12,077 nucleotides of DNA from positions 1 through 12,077 of the forward strand of contig CAZFAT010000164.1 in NCBI GenBank assembly GCA_964517075.1, in the 5' to 3' direction. The position numbers and the translations under genes are program-made. Numbering within the stretch: the first letter of the stretch is position 1; every line of letters starts with the position of its first letter. The notes beneath the pieces are model-generated. The model was given only the letters and a program-made list of their open reading frames with translations. It did no database searches and was not told the DNA's origin. Of this stretch, positions 6,249-12,077 are shown piece by piece. The DNA is from CAZFAT01 sp964517075. Its GTDB lineage: Bacteria; Acidobacteriota; Vicinamibacteria; Vicinamibacterales; SCN-69-37.

Positions 6249-7369
6249 CCCGGCGGGACTACTACGAAGTGCTCGGAATCAGCCGGGACGCGGACGATCA
6301 GACCCTCAAGAGCGCCTACCGCAAGCTCGCGCTGAAGTACCACCCCGATCGCAACCCCGGCGACACGGCCGCCGAGGAGAATTTCAAGCAGGCCGCCGAG
6401 GCCTACGCCGTGCTGGGCGATCCCGAGAAGCGCGCCCGCTACGACCGGTTCGGCCACGCCGGTGTCTCCGGACCGGCTGGCGCGGGGCCGGGCGGTTTCA
6501 ACGCCGACGTCTTCGCCGATTTTTCGGACATTCTCGGCGACTTCTTCGGCTTTGGCGGTCGGCGCGGCGGGCCCGCCCGCGGCGCCGGTCTCCGGTACGA
6601 CCTCGAGATCGCGTTCGAGGAGTCGTACGCCGGCACCGAGACCACGATTCAGATCCCCCGCGAGGAGCTCTGCGAAACCTGCAAGGGCACCCGCGCGGCG
6701 CCGGGCACCTCGGCCGAGACCTGCGTCCACTGCCGCGGCACGGGCCAGCTCAGGTTCCAGCAGGGCTTTCTGCTGGTCAGCCGTCCCTGCGCCCAGTACG
6801 CGGGCACCGGACAGACCGTGCGCCAGCCCTGCCCCGCGTGCCGCGGCGCGGGGCGCATGACCCGCGACCGTCGCGTCACCGTGCGCATCCCCGCGGGCAT
6901 CGCGGACGGCCAGCGGCTCCGACTGAGCGGAGAAGGCGAACACGGCGCGGTCGGCGGTCCCACGGGCGACCTGTACGTCGTCGTCCACGTGCGTCCCCAT
7001 CCGTCCTTCCGCCGCGAGGAAGACGACCTGTTCGTCCAAGTCCCGGTGCCGTATCCAACCATGGCGCTCGGCGGCTCGTTCCACCTCGACACGCCGGGTG
7101 GCCCTCTCGCGGTCGAGGTCTCGAGCGGCACCGCGAACGGCTCGATCGTCACCTTCCGCGGCAAGGGCATGCCCAGCGTCACCGGCCGCGGCCGCGGCGC
7201 CCTGCACGTGCGGCTCGTCGCGGACGTCCCGCGGAAGCTCACCAAGGAACAGAAGAAGCTCGTCGAGCAACTGGGCAAGACGATGACGCACGACAAGCTC
7301 GAGCCGGCGTCGACAGAGGGCGACCGGGACCGTCCCTTCTTCGAGAAAGTCAAAGACCTCTTCGGGTGA
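6245..7369 (+). CDS. dnaJ: Chaperone DnaJ (Hsp40), altered zinc-binding motifs
   Basis: DnaJ delivers unfolded clients to DnaK and stimulates its ATPase. The 374 residues show a complete type I layout: J domain (1-70, HPD at 33-35), a Gly/Phe-rich linker with DFFGFGG (about 72-115), a cysteine-rich domain (143-203), and two beta-sandwich domains ending near 340. Of the four CxxCxGxG motifs, motif 2 (CVHCRGTG, 160-167) and motif 4 (CPACRGAG, 196-203) are intact. Motif 1 reads CETCKGTR with Arg150 for Gly, and motif 3 reads CAQYAGTG with Tyr185 in place of the second zinc-binding Cys. Motifs 2 and 3 normally build zinc centre II, so that centre lacks one ligand here. The start is GTG 6245, overlapping the grpE stop, with an AAGG 10 nt upstream; the stop overlaps the prmA start. 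Confidence 0.95.
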   Translation: MTRRDYYEVLGISRDADDQTLKSAYRKLALKYHPDRNPGDTAAEENFKQAAEAYAVLGDPEKRARYDRFGHAGVSGPAGAGPGGFNADVFADFSDILGDFFGFGGRRGGPARGAGLRYDLEIAFEESYAGTETTIQIPREELCETCKGTRAAPGTSAETCVHCRGTGQLRFQQGFLLVSRPCAQYAGTGQTVRQPCPACRGAGRMTRDRRVTVRIPAGIADGQRLRLSGEGEHGAVGGPTGDLYVVVHVRPHPSFRREEDDLFVQVPVPYPTMALGGSFHLDTPGGPLAVEVSSGTANGSIVTFRGKGMPSVTGRGRGALHVRLVADVPRKLTKEQKKLVEQLGKTMTHDKLEPASTEGDRDRPFFEKVKDLFG

Positions 7370-8241
7370 GCCGCCTGTTCGCCGCCATCGACATTCGCTG
7401 GACCTCTCACCCGGGTGACGACGCGCTGGGACGGCTGCTGGCGGCCCTCGACGAATTCCGTCCGACGGCGGTCGACGACCTGCCGGATGGCACCCGCGTC
7501 TACTTCAGTGCGCCCGTCGACCGCGATCGCGGTCTGACCACCGCACGTGTCTGGCCCCACGCGGATGCGGTCATTGCGATCGACGTGCCCGACGAGGACT
7601 GGGCCGAGCGAAGCCAGGCATCCGTGCAGGCCGTGCGGGTGCGGAACATCACCGTGGCACCGCCGTGGGACTCTCTCCCGGCCTCCACCGGGACCTCGCT
7701 GGTCATCGTCATTCAGCCCTCGATGGGTTTCGGCACCGGACACCACGCCTCGACCCGGCTGTGCCTGGACCTTCTGCAGGACGTCGCACTGGCCGGCGCG
7801 TCGATGCTCGACGTGGGCACCGGATCCGGAGTGCTGGCGCTAGCGGCGTGGAAACTGGGCGGCGGCCGTGTGGTCGGCATCGACGTGGACCCTGATGCCG
7901 TCTCGTCGGCGCGCGAGAGCGCCGACCTCAACGCCGCGGCCGCCGCCATCGATCTGCGCGTGGCGGACCTCCAGGCCGGCGCGGCCGGGCTGGGCGGTCC
8001 CTTTGACGTTGTCACGGCCAATCTGACGGGCGCGATGATCGAACGTCATGCCGACGCGCTCGCGCGCCTCCTCCGTCCCGGTGGCACACTGATCGCGAGC
8101 GGCTTTCAGACTGACGAGGAACCGGCGGTGGGAGCGGCCCTGAAGGCGGCCGGCCTCGGCGTCGTCAGCCGTCGCGATGAGGATGACTGGGTCGGGCTAT
8201 CGTCGAAGGTTTCCCTACTCCCACCCCCACCAGGCCCATAA
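7366..8241 (+). CDS. prmA: Ribosomal protein L11 methyltransferase PrmA
   Basis: PrmA uses S-adenosylmethionine to methylate lysines and the N-terminus of ribosomal protein L11. The 291-residue product matches E. coli PrmA (293). A variable N-terminal substrate-recognition part is followed by the family block IQPSMGFGTGHHASTRLCLD (116-135), where most members have GTGTHPTT. The class I methyltransferase core then follows: MLDVGTGSGVLALAAWKLG (147-165), VVGIDVDPDA (169-178), and VVTANLTGAMI (215-225) in the place of the usual NILA motif. The GTG at 7366 shares GTGA with the dnaJ stop, the same arrangement as grpE/dnaJ; the open frame continues further upstream, but only as out-of-frame dnaJ sequence. 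The last 27 bp overlap the convergent rsmE. Position after dnaJ is conserved in many bacteria and supports the call. Confidence 0.93.
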   Translation: MSRLFAAIDIRWTSHPGDDALGRLLAALDEFRPTAVDDLPDGTRVYFSAPVDRDRGLTTARVWPHADAVIAIDVPDEDWAERSQASVQAVRVRNITVAPPWDSLPASTGTSLVIVIQPSMGFGTGHHASTRLCLDLLQDVALAGASMLDVGTGSGVLALAAWKLGGGRVVGIDVDPDAVSSARESADLNAAAAAIDLRVADLQAGAAGLGGPFDVVTANLTGAMIERHADALARLLRPGGTLIASGFQTDEEPAVGAALKAAGLGVVSRRDEDDWVGLSSKVSLLPPPPGP

Positions 8242-8946
8242 CACACTGAGGACGACGAGCGGCGCGGCCTCGGCGCGCAGGGTGCGGGGGCCGAGGGTGA
8301 GCATCTGACAACCCGCCCGCGCGGCCAACTCGAGTTCCTCGGCGGTCCAGCCCCCCTCCGGACCGACGCAGACCAGCGCGTCGGAGGGCCGTGGCAATGG
8401 CGACGCGGCCGGCGGGGCGCCGGTGGCCTGCGCGGGCTCCACGCACAGCACTCGCAGCGCCGCCGCAGGGCCCGCCACCAGCTCGTCCAGGCGGACGACC
8501 GGTCGAATCGCCGGCACGACGGCCCGCGCGCATTGCTTGGCCGACGCGATGGCCACGCGCTCCCAGCGCTCGAGCGAGCGCGCGCGCCAGGCACGCTCGG
8601 CCACGGCCACGTGCGCGGACACAAAGGGCGCGATGGCCGCGGCGCCGGCCATCGTCGCGTCACGGATCGCCCCGTCCATCTGGTCGCCCTTGAGCACGGC
8701 GAGGCCGAGCGTCACGGGCACCGGCGGCTCGGGCACGGGCGTCCGCGCCTCGATCAGCTCGACCGCCACGGTGGCGCGTCCGGTCTCGGCAACACGAGCG
8801 AGCCACTCGTGGCCGCGCCCGTCGAACAGAACGATGACGTCGCCGGCCGCGAGCCGCAGGACGCGGGCCAGGTGGTGCGCTTCGCTGCGCGGCAGCATCA
8901 CGCGGCCGCGAGCGGGCGTCGGGTGAGGGACCAGGAACCGATGCAC
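8215..8946 (-). CDS. rsmE: 16S rRNA (uracil1498-N3)-methyltransferase RsmE
   Basis: RsmE methylates N3 of U1498 in 16S rRNA within assembled small subunits. The product has 243 residues, the same as the E. coli enzyme. The N-terminal PUA-like part shows EAHHLARVLRLAAGDVIVLF (22-41). The SPOUT methyltransferase domain has KGDQMDGAIRDATMAG (86-101), and the trefoil-knot SAM site is GPEGGWTAEEL (195-205) with LTLGPRTLRAEAAPL (216-230). The family's usual EQSGR segment reads KQCAR (137-141), a mild deviation. The start is GTG 8946; no ATG lies nearby in frame and the protein begins with the typical MHRFLVP. It runs against prmA and their 3' ends overlap by 27 bp. In B. subtilis and others the gene follows prmA in the same direction, so here an inversion appears to have kept it adjacent. 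Confidence 0.94.
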   Translation of the reverse strand: MHRFLVPHPTPARGRVMLPRSEAHHLARVLRLAAGDVIVLFDGRGHEWLARVAETGRATVAVELIEARTPVPEPPVPVTLGLAVLKGDQMDGAIRDATMAGAAAIAPFVSAHVAVAERAWRARSLERWERVAIASAKQCARAVVPAIRPVVRLDELVAGPAAALRVLCVEPAQATGAPPAASPLPRPSDALVCVGPEGGWTAEELELAARAGCQMLTLGPRTLRAEAAPLVVLSVLWAWWGWE

Positions 8947-8952
8947 ACCACA

Positions 8953-8958
8953 ATTCTT
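8953..8958 (-). promoter_or_regulatory. Weak candidate -10 of rsmE
   Basis: On the minus strand AAGAAT (four of six matches to TATAAT) ends 6 nt before the GTG start of rsmE, the same gap as at bshC and at the alternative PBP start. There is no Shine-Dalgarno sequence. Support is weak taken alone. Confidence 0.22.
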
Positions 8959-8970
8959 GCCGATCAGGCT

Positions 8971-8988
8971 CGCGGCGTGATCGCCGCG
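8971..8988. other. 7-bp perfect inverted repeat in the rsmE/kinase divergent region
   Basis: CGCGGCG (8971-8977) and CGCCGCG (8982-8988) flank a 4-nt TGAT loop, between the two divergent start codons. It could be an operator or a DNA/RNA hairpin. In such GC-rich DNA chance is also possible. The 118-bp gap holds nothing else apart from the repeat at 9012-9038 and the -10 boxes. Confidence 0.35.
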
Positions 8989-9011
8989 GCCAGTCCATCC
9001 GCCGGCCGCAC

Positions 9012-9038
9012 GGAAACCGAGGCCGAAAACCGGGAACC
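9012..9038 (-). repeat. Short heptad array, inverted relative to 2024-2076
   Basis: On the plus strand the units are GGAAACC (9012-9018), GAGGCC (9019-9024), GAAAACC (9025-9031) and GGGAACC (9032-9038). Read on the minus strand these are GGTTTCC, GGTTTTC and GGTTCCC type heptads, the same motif as the array after bshC, with one 6-nt unit. It lies just upstream of the kinase promoter. Confidence 0.5.
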
Positions 9039-9049
9039 ACGAGAGACCC

Positions 9050-9055
9050 TATACT
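9050..9055 (+). promoter_or_regulatory. Candidate -10 box of the zinc-ribbon kinase gene
   Basis: TATACT, the same hexamer as in the hrcA promoter, ends 9 nt before the kinase ATG at 9065. The transcript would carry at most a few untranslated bases, too few for a Shine-Dalgarno sequence, and none is seen. No clear -35 lies 16-18 bp upstream, where the heptad repeats are. Confidence 0.45.
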
Positions 9056-9064
9056 GTCGACGGC

Positions 9065-10057
9065 ATGGTGTTTCGCGGTCAGGCGCTGGGTAAGTACCGG
9101 ATCCTCGAGCCGCTCGGCAGCGGCGGATTCGGAACGGTTTACCTGGCGGAGGACACCTGGATCGACAAGCGCGTCGCGATCAAGGTGCCGCACAAGCAGA
9201 ACCTGGACTTCAGCGACCTGCTGCGCGAGCCGCGCCTGCTGGCGTCACTGAACCATCCGAACATCGTGGCGGTGAGCACGGCCGAGAAGCAGGACGGCGT
9301 GTTCTTCATCGTCATGGAGTACGTCCCGGGAGAGACGCTCGAGCACATCATCGGCGTCCAGGGCGCGCTCGACCTCGGCGTCGCCCTCGACTACGCGTGC
9401 CAGATTGCCAACGCCGTGGAACACGCGCACAAGCAGGGCGTGATTCACCGGGACCTGCGGCCGGCCAACGTGTTCGTGACCGAACGCGGGCTACTGAAAG
9501 TGGGCGACTTCGGCACCTCGCGCTTCCTCGAGATTGCGGCGCACGGCACCACCGTCATCGGCAGTCCGCCGTACATGGCGCCGGAGCAGTTCGACGGCCG
9601 GGCCGTCTTCGCCTCCGACGTGTACTCGCTGGGCATCACGATGTACCAGATGCTCACGGGGCTGCTGCCCTACGACATGCCCTCCCCCTCCGATCTCGAA
9701 CGACTGCGGCGCGGCGATCTGGTGACGCCGCCCCGCCATCGCAATCCGGCCATCCCGGCCGCGATTGACGAGATCGTGATGCGGGCCCTGCGCGCGGACG
9801 TCGCGGGCCGGTATCAACGCGCCGAGGACCTGCTCAACGACATCCTGCGCGCCCGGCACGAGATTCGTCCCGCCGACCTGCCCGCGGGCGGGCCCGCGCC
9901 CGCGCTGCGGCTCCCGGGACCGGTGGCCACACCGCCCCGGCCGGCCGCGGCCCGGCTCCGCACCCGGCAGATCGCCTCCGGGCGGTTCTGCTGGAATTGC
10001 CGCAAGCCGCTGCCCGCGCGCGGCGGGGGCTGCCCCTTCTGCGGGGAGGGCCAATAG
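9065..10057 (+). CDS. Soluble Ser/Thr protein kinase with C-terminal zinc ribbon
   Basis: The 330-residue protein has a complete Hanks-type (PknB-like) kinase domain at about 11-265: glycine loop LGSGGFGTV (17-25), VAIK with Lys40, Glu55 in helix C, HRDLRPAN (128-135, catalytic Asp130), DFG (148-150), an activation segment with possible phosphosites Thr162/Thr163/Ser167, and APE (172-174). After a Pro/Ala-rich linker (about 268-305), Cys309, Cys312, Cys323 and Cys326 form two CxxC knuckles typical of a small zinc ribbon at the very C-terminus. No membrane segment or PASTA repeat is present, so it should be cytosolic, unlike PknB. Catalytic residues are intact and activity is expected; the substrate is unknown. 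The zinc ribbon could bind a protein partner or nucleic acid. It is followed after 35 bp by the aminotransferase gene. Confidence 0.93.
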   Translation: MVFRGQALGKYRILEPLGSGGFGTVYLAEDTWIDKRVAIKVPHKQNLDFSDLLREPRLLASLNHPNIVAVSTAEKQDGVFFIVMEYVPGETLEHIIGVQGALDLGVALDYACQIANAVEHAHKQGVIHRDLRPANVFVTERGLLKVGDFGTSRFLEIAAHGTTVIGSPPYMAPEQFDGRAVFASDVYSLGITMYQMLTGLLPYDMPSPSDLERLRRGDLVTPPRHRNPAIPAAIDEIVMRALRADVAGRYQRAEDLLNDILRARHEIRPADLPAGGPAPALRLPGPVATPPRPAAARLRTRQIASGRFCWNCRKPLPARGGGCPFCGEGQ

Positions 10058-10064
10058 GCCGTAG

Positions 10065-10070
10065 TAAGAT
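10065..10070 (+). promoter_or_regulatory. Possible -10 box before the aminotransferase gene
   Basis: TAAGAT lies in the 35-bp gap between the kinase and aminotransferase genes and fits TAnnnT. A GGAG at 10084-10087 sits 5 nt before the ATG and is a plausible ribosome binding site. The aminotransferase gene may have its own promoter or be read through from the kinase; the sequence does not settle this. Confidence 0.25.
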
Positions 10071-10092
10071 CGTCAGGACGGACGGAGTGGTG

Positions 10093-11061
10093 ATGGCCTT
10101 TCCTGGCGCCAGCAAAATCTGGATGAACGGCAAGCTCGTGCCCTGGGCGGATGGCAACATCCACATCGGGTCGCACGTGGTGCACTACGGCTCGGCCGTC
10201 TTCGAGGGCGCCCGCTGCTACAAGACGCCGCAGGGGTCCGCCTTCTTCCGCCTCGACGCTCACATCCGGCGTCTGTACGACTCGGCCCGGATCTACCGCA
10301 TGGAATACGACCTTGGCCGCGACGCCTTTACGCAGGCAGTGGTGGACACGGTGCGCGCCAACAACCTCGAGGCCTGCTATATCCGTCCGCTGCTGTATCG
10401 CGGATACCACGAACTCGGGGTGAATCCGCTCAGTTGCCCGGTGGACGCGGCCATCCTCGTCTGGGAGTGGGGCGCGTATCTCGGTCCCGAGGCGCTCGAA
10501 CAGGGCGTGGACGTGTGCGTCAGCTCCTGGCAGCGGAGCGCGCCCAATACGTTCCCGGCCATGGCCAAGAGCGCCGCGAACTACGCCAACTCGGCGCTGA
10601 TCAAGATGGAGGCCGTGCTGGGCGGCTTCAGCGAAGGCATCGCGCTCGATACGTCGGGCCACCTCAGCGAGGGCAGCGGGCAGAACCTCTTCCTCATCCG
10701 CGACGGGGTGCTGTTCACGCCACCGGTGTCGGCGTCGGTCCTGCCCGGCATCACGCGCGACAGCGTGATGACGCTCGCGCGGGATCTGGGATTCGACGTG
10801 CGCGAGCAGAACCTGCCCCGCGAGATGCTGTACATCGCCGACGAGATCTTTTTCGTGGGCACCGCGGCCGAGATCACCCCCATCCGCGCGGTGGACCGGA
10901 TCGCCATCGGCAGCGGCCGCCGGGGCCCGATCACCGCGGCCCTCCAGCAGGCCTTCTTCGACTACGTCAACGGGATCGTGGCCGACCGCCACGGCTGGCT
11001 CCTTCCCCTGGACGTCGCCGCCGCGCCCCGCCAGACGGCGGGCGTCGGCCGCCCGCAGTAG
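10093..11061 (+). CDS. ilvE: Branched-chain amino acid aminotransferase (class IV PLP)
   Basis: The enzyme transfers the amino group between glutamate and the 2-oxo acids of valine, leucine and isoleucine. It has 322 residues (E. coli IlvE 309). Family features are all present: IWMNGKLVPWADGNIH (9-24), HYGSAVFEGARCYKT (31-45), the PLP-binding Lys159 in MAKSAANYANS (157-167), Glu193 in LSEGSGQNLFLI (191-202), which should contact the pyridine nitrogen, and GTAAEITPI (256-264). Class IV also contains D-amino acid and aminodeoxychorismate enzymes, but the length, the FEGAR block and the NY motif favour IlvE. ATG 10093 is chosen because it has GGAG at good spacing and gives the standard N-terminus; the frame is open further upstream only through the kinase gene. 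No other ilv or leu gene is nearby. Confidence 0.92.
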   Translation: MAFPGASKIWMNGKLVPWADGNIHIGSHVVHYGSAVFEGARCYKTPQGSAFFRLDAHIRRLYDSARIYRMEYDLGRDAFTQAVVDTVRANNLEACYIRPLLYRGYHELGVNPLSCPVDAAILVWEWGAYLGPEALEQGVDVCVSSWQRSAPNTFPAMAKSAANYANSALIKMEAVLGGFSEGIALDTSGHLSEGSGQNLFLIRDGVLFTPPVSASVLPGITRDSVMTLARDLGFDVREQNLPREMLYIADEIFFVGTAAEITPIRAVDRIAIGSGRRGPITAALQQAFFDYVNGIVADRHGWLLPLDVAAAPRQTAGVGRPQ

Positions 11062-11063
11062 GC

Positions 11064-11083
11064 GGCGGCGTGGTCCGGCCGCC
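11064..11083. terminator. Weak hairpin directly after ilvE
   Basis: GGCGGC (11064-11069) can pair with GCCGCC (11078-11083) around an 8-nt loop, just after the ilvE stop. It is followed by AACTTTG, with only three T in a row, so as an intrinsic terminator it is weak. Confidence 0.25.
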
Positions 11084-11136
11084 AACTTTGTCGCCTCCCG
11101 CACAATCCTGACAGGCACGTCGCGGTTCGCCCGGCC

Positions 11137-11154
11137 TGACGGGGGGATCCGTCA
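11137..11154. other. Inverted repeat upstream of the pilT sigma-54 site
   Basis: TGACGG (11137-11142) and CCGTCA (11149-11154) form a perfect 6-bp inverted repeat around GGGGAT. It ends 10 bp before the -24 element. It could be a regulator site, although sigma-54 activators usually bind further upstream, or part of a longer GGGGG/CCCCC structure. No function is established. Confidence 0.35.
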
Positions 11155-11163
11155 CCCCCGAAG

Positions 11164-11179
11164 CGGCAGGACAATTGCA
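11164..11179 (+). promoter_or_regulatory. Candidate sigma-54 (RpoN) promoter of pilT
   Basis: CGGCAGGACAATTGCA aligns with the -24/-12 consensus TGGCACG-N4-TTGCA at 10 of 12 fixed positions. The invariant GG (11165-11166) and GC (11177-11178) have exactly the required spacing. Transcription would begin near 11190, about 38 nt before the pilT start. Type IV pilus genes are sigma-54 controlled in several bacteria, which fits, but no rpoN or activator gene is in the window. Confidence 0.6.
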
Positions 11180-11227
11180 CTTCCGGCTGGGCGCGTTGGC
11201 CTCTTTGTGCCGGCGCCAGAGAGCCGG

Positions 11228-12077
11228 ATGACGTTTGATCAATTGGTCGTGGCCGCTGCCGACAGCGGTGCCTCGGACATCCACCTCCGCGCGGGGCAGG
11301 TCCCGCTCGTGCGCATCAACGGCGACCTGCAGCGCTGGTCGGCGGTGGCGCCGCTCACGGCCGACCACCTCGAGGCCATTGCGCTCCGCCTGCTGCCGCC
11401 GGTGCACCAGGAACGGCTCCAGACCAAGCTCGAAGTGGACGTGGCGTGGCAGGCCCCCGGAGTGGGTCGCGTGCGCGCGAGCGTGTTCCGGCAGCGGGGC
11501 ACCATCGGCGTCGCCATGCGTCTCATTCCCGAAGAGATCCCGACGCTCGCGGCCCTCGGGCTGCCGGCTTCGGTCATTCGGCTGACGACCGAGTCGCGCG
11601 GCCTGGTCCTGGTCACCGGGGTCACCGGCAGCGGCAAGAGCACGACCCTCGCCGCGCTGGTCGACCTCATCAACCGCACGCGCCCTCTGCACGTGCTCAC
11701 GATCGAGGACCCCATCGAGTTCGTGCACAAGGACCAGCGGGCGGTCATCACGCAGCGCGAGATCGGGTTCGACACACCCAACTACGCATCCGGTCTGCGG
11801 GCAGCCTTGCGGCAGGACCCGGACGTCATCCTGATCGGTGAAATGCGCGACCCGGAGACGATCGAAACGGCGCTGATCGCCGCCGAGACCGGACACCTCG
11901 TCTTCTCGACGCTCCACACGCTCGACGCGCCCGAGACGATCAACCGCATCATCGCGGCGTTCCCGCCGCACCAGCAGGAACAGATTCGGATTCAGCTCGC
12001 CCGCGTCCTTCGGGCGGCCGTCTCGCAGCGGTTGCTGCCACGCGCCGATGGTCTCGGCCGCGCCCTCGCCGCCGAGG
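11228..12077 (+). CDS. pilT: PilT-family type IV pilus retraction ATPase (3' end outside window)
   Basis: PilT is the hexameric cytosolic ATPase that powers pilus retraction and twitching motility. From ATG 11228, 283 codons run open to the window edge, about four fifths of the usual 340-370 residues. The N-terminal domain shows ASDIHLRAGQVPLVRINGDL (15-34), the PilT/PilB-type start. The RecA-like core has Walker A GVTGSGKST (131-139), Asp box TIEDPIEFVH (158-167), Walker B DVILIGEMRD (199-208, with the Glu-Met-Arg-Asp typical of PilT), His box STLHTLDAPETINRII (227-242) and RAAVSQRLLPR (262-272). A PilU paralogue cannot be excluded without the C-terminus, where PilT has an AIRNLIRE motif. 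Only GAG and CCGG precede the ATG, so the ribosome binding site is weak. The 166-bp gap before it holds the sigma-54-like promoter and an inverted repeat. Confidence 0.94.
   Translation, partial: MTFDQLVVAAADSGASDIHLRAGQVPLVRINGDLQRWSAVAPLTADHLEAIALRLLPPVHQERLQTKLEVDVAWQAPGVGRVRASVFRQRGTIGVAMRLIPEEIPTLAALGLPASVIRLTTESRGLVLVTGVTGSGKSTTLAALVDLINRTRPLHVLTIEDPIEFVHKDQRAVITQREIGFDTPNYASGLRAALRQDPDVILIGEMRDPETIETALIAAETGHLVFSTLHTLDAPETINRIIAAFPPHQQEQIRIQLARVLRAAVSQRLLPRADGLGRALAAE

Noticed and set aside
6838..7365. Upstream extension of the prmA frame inside dnaJ
   Set aside because: It is the out-of-phase reading of dnaJ. PrmA similarity begins just after GTG 7366.
8533..9093. Plus-strand frame opposite the rsmE N-terminus running towards the kinase
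   Set aside because: It is antisense to rsmE for most of its length, crosses the intergenic repeats, and has no domain signal.
11085..11227. Possible c-di-GMP (GEMM-type) riboswitch before pilT
   Set aside because: A short TTGCACTTCCGG stretch is faintly reminiscent, but there is no GAAA tetraloop, no conserved core and no paired helices of the class. The sigma-54 site explains the TTGCA.

Overview
The window is GC-rich, gene-dense bacterial chromosome with ten protein genes, the first and last cut by the window edges. No rRNA, tRNA, transposase, phage gene or CRISPR array is visible. The gene content suggests a Gram-negative, bacillithiol-type, type IV-piliated bacterium with many Ser/Thr kinases. 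This fits Acidobacteriota, perhaps the Vicinamibacteria, but that placement is inferred from gene content and no marker gene was compared.

Layout. (1) 1-244, minus strand: the N-terminus of a Ser/Thr protein kinase, diverging from bshC across a short intergenic stretch that carries a REP-like palindrome. (2) 363-2024, plus: bshC, the putative cysteine ligase of bacillithiol synthesis. (3) 2025-2189: a two-part repeat region, a degenerate GGTTTTC heptad array followed by an AT-rich CAATAAC-type array. (4) 2190-4583, plus: a bifunctional class A penicillin-binding protein of PBP1b type. (5) 4649-8241, plus: a heat-shock operon, hrcA-grpE-dnaJ-prmA. It has an extended -10 promoter, a nearly perfect CIRCE operator and two GTGA stop/start overlaps, but no dnaK. 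(6) 8215-8946, minus: rsmE, converging on prmA with overlapping 3' ends. (7) 9065-10057, plus: a soluble Ser/Thr kinase with a C-terminal zinc ribbon, then 10093-11061 an IlvE-type branched-chain aminotransferase. (8) 11228 to the end, plus: a PilT-family twitching ATPase, open at the window edge and preceded by a good match to a sigma-54 promoter.

How the genes work together. hrcA, grpE and dnaJ form an autoregulated chaperone unit: HrcA should bind CIRCE and repress its own operon, while GrpE and DnaJ serve a DnaK encoded elsewhere. prmA (ribosomal protein L11 methylation) and rsmE (16S rRNA m3U1498 methylation) are the usual followers of this cluster in Firmicutes, but here rsmE is inverted. 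The other genes are separate housekeeping or regulatory units.

Most notable points: a zinc-ligand Cys replaced by Tyr in DnaJ; the sigma-54 site before pilT; -10-like hexamers placed so close to several start codons that those mRNAs may be leaderless; and two kinds of unexplained intergenic repeat, one of which recurs inverted about 7 kb away. I see no convincing new multi-gene system; the region is mainly conserved core functions with unusual regulatory and repeat features.
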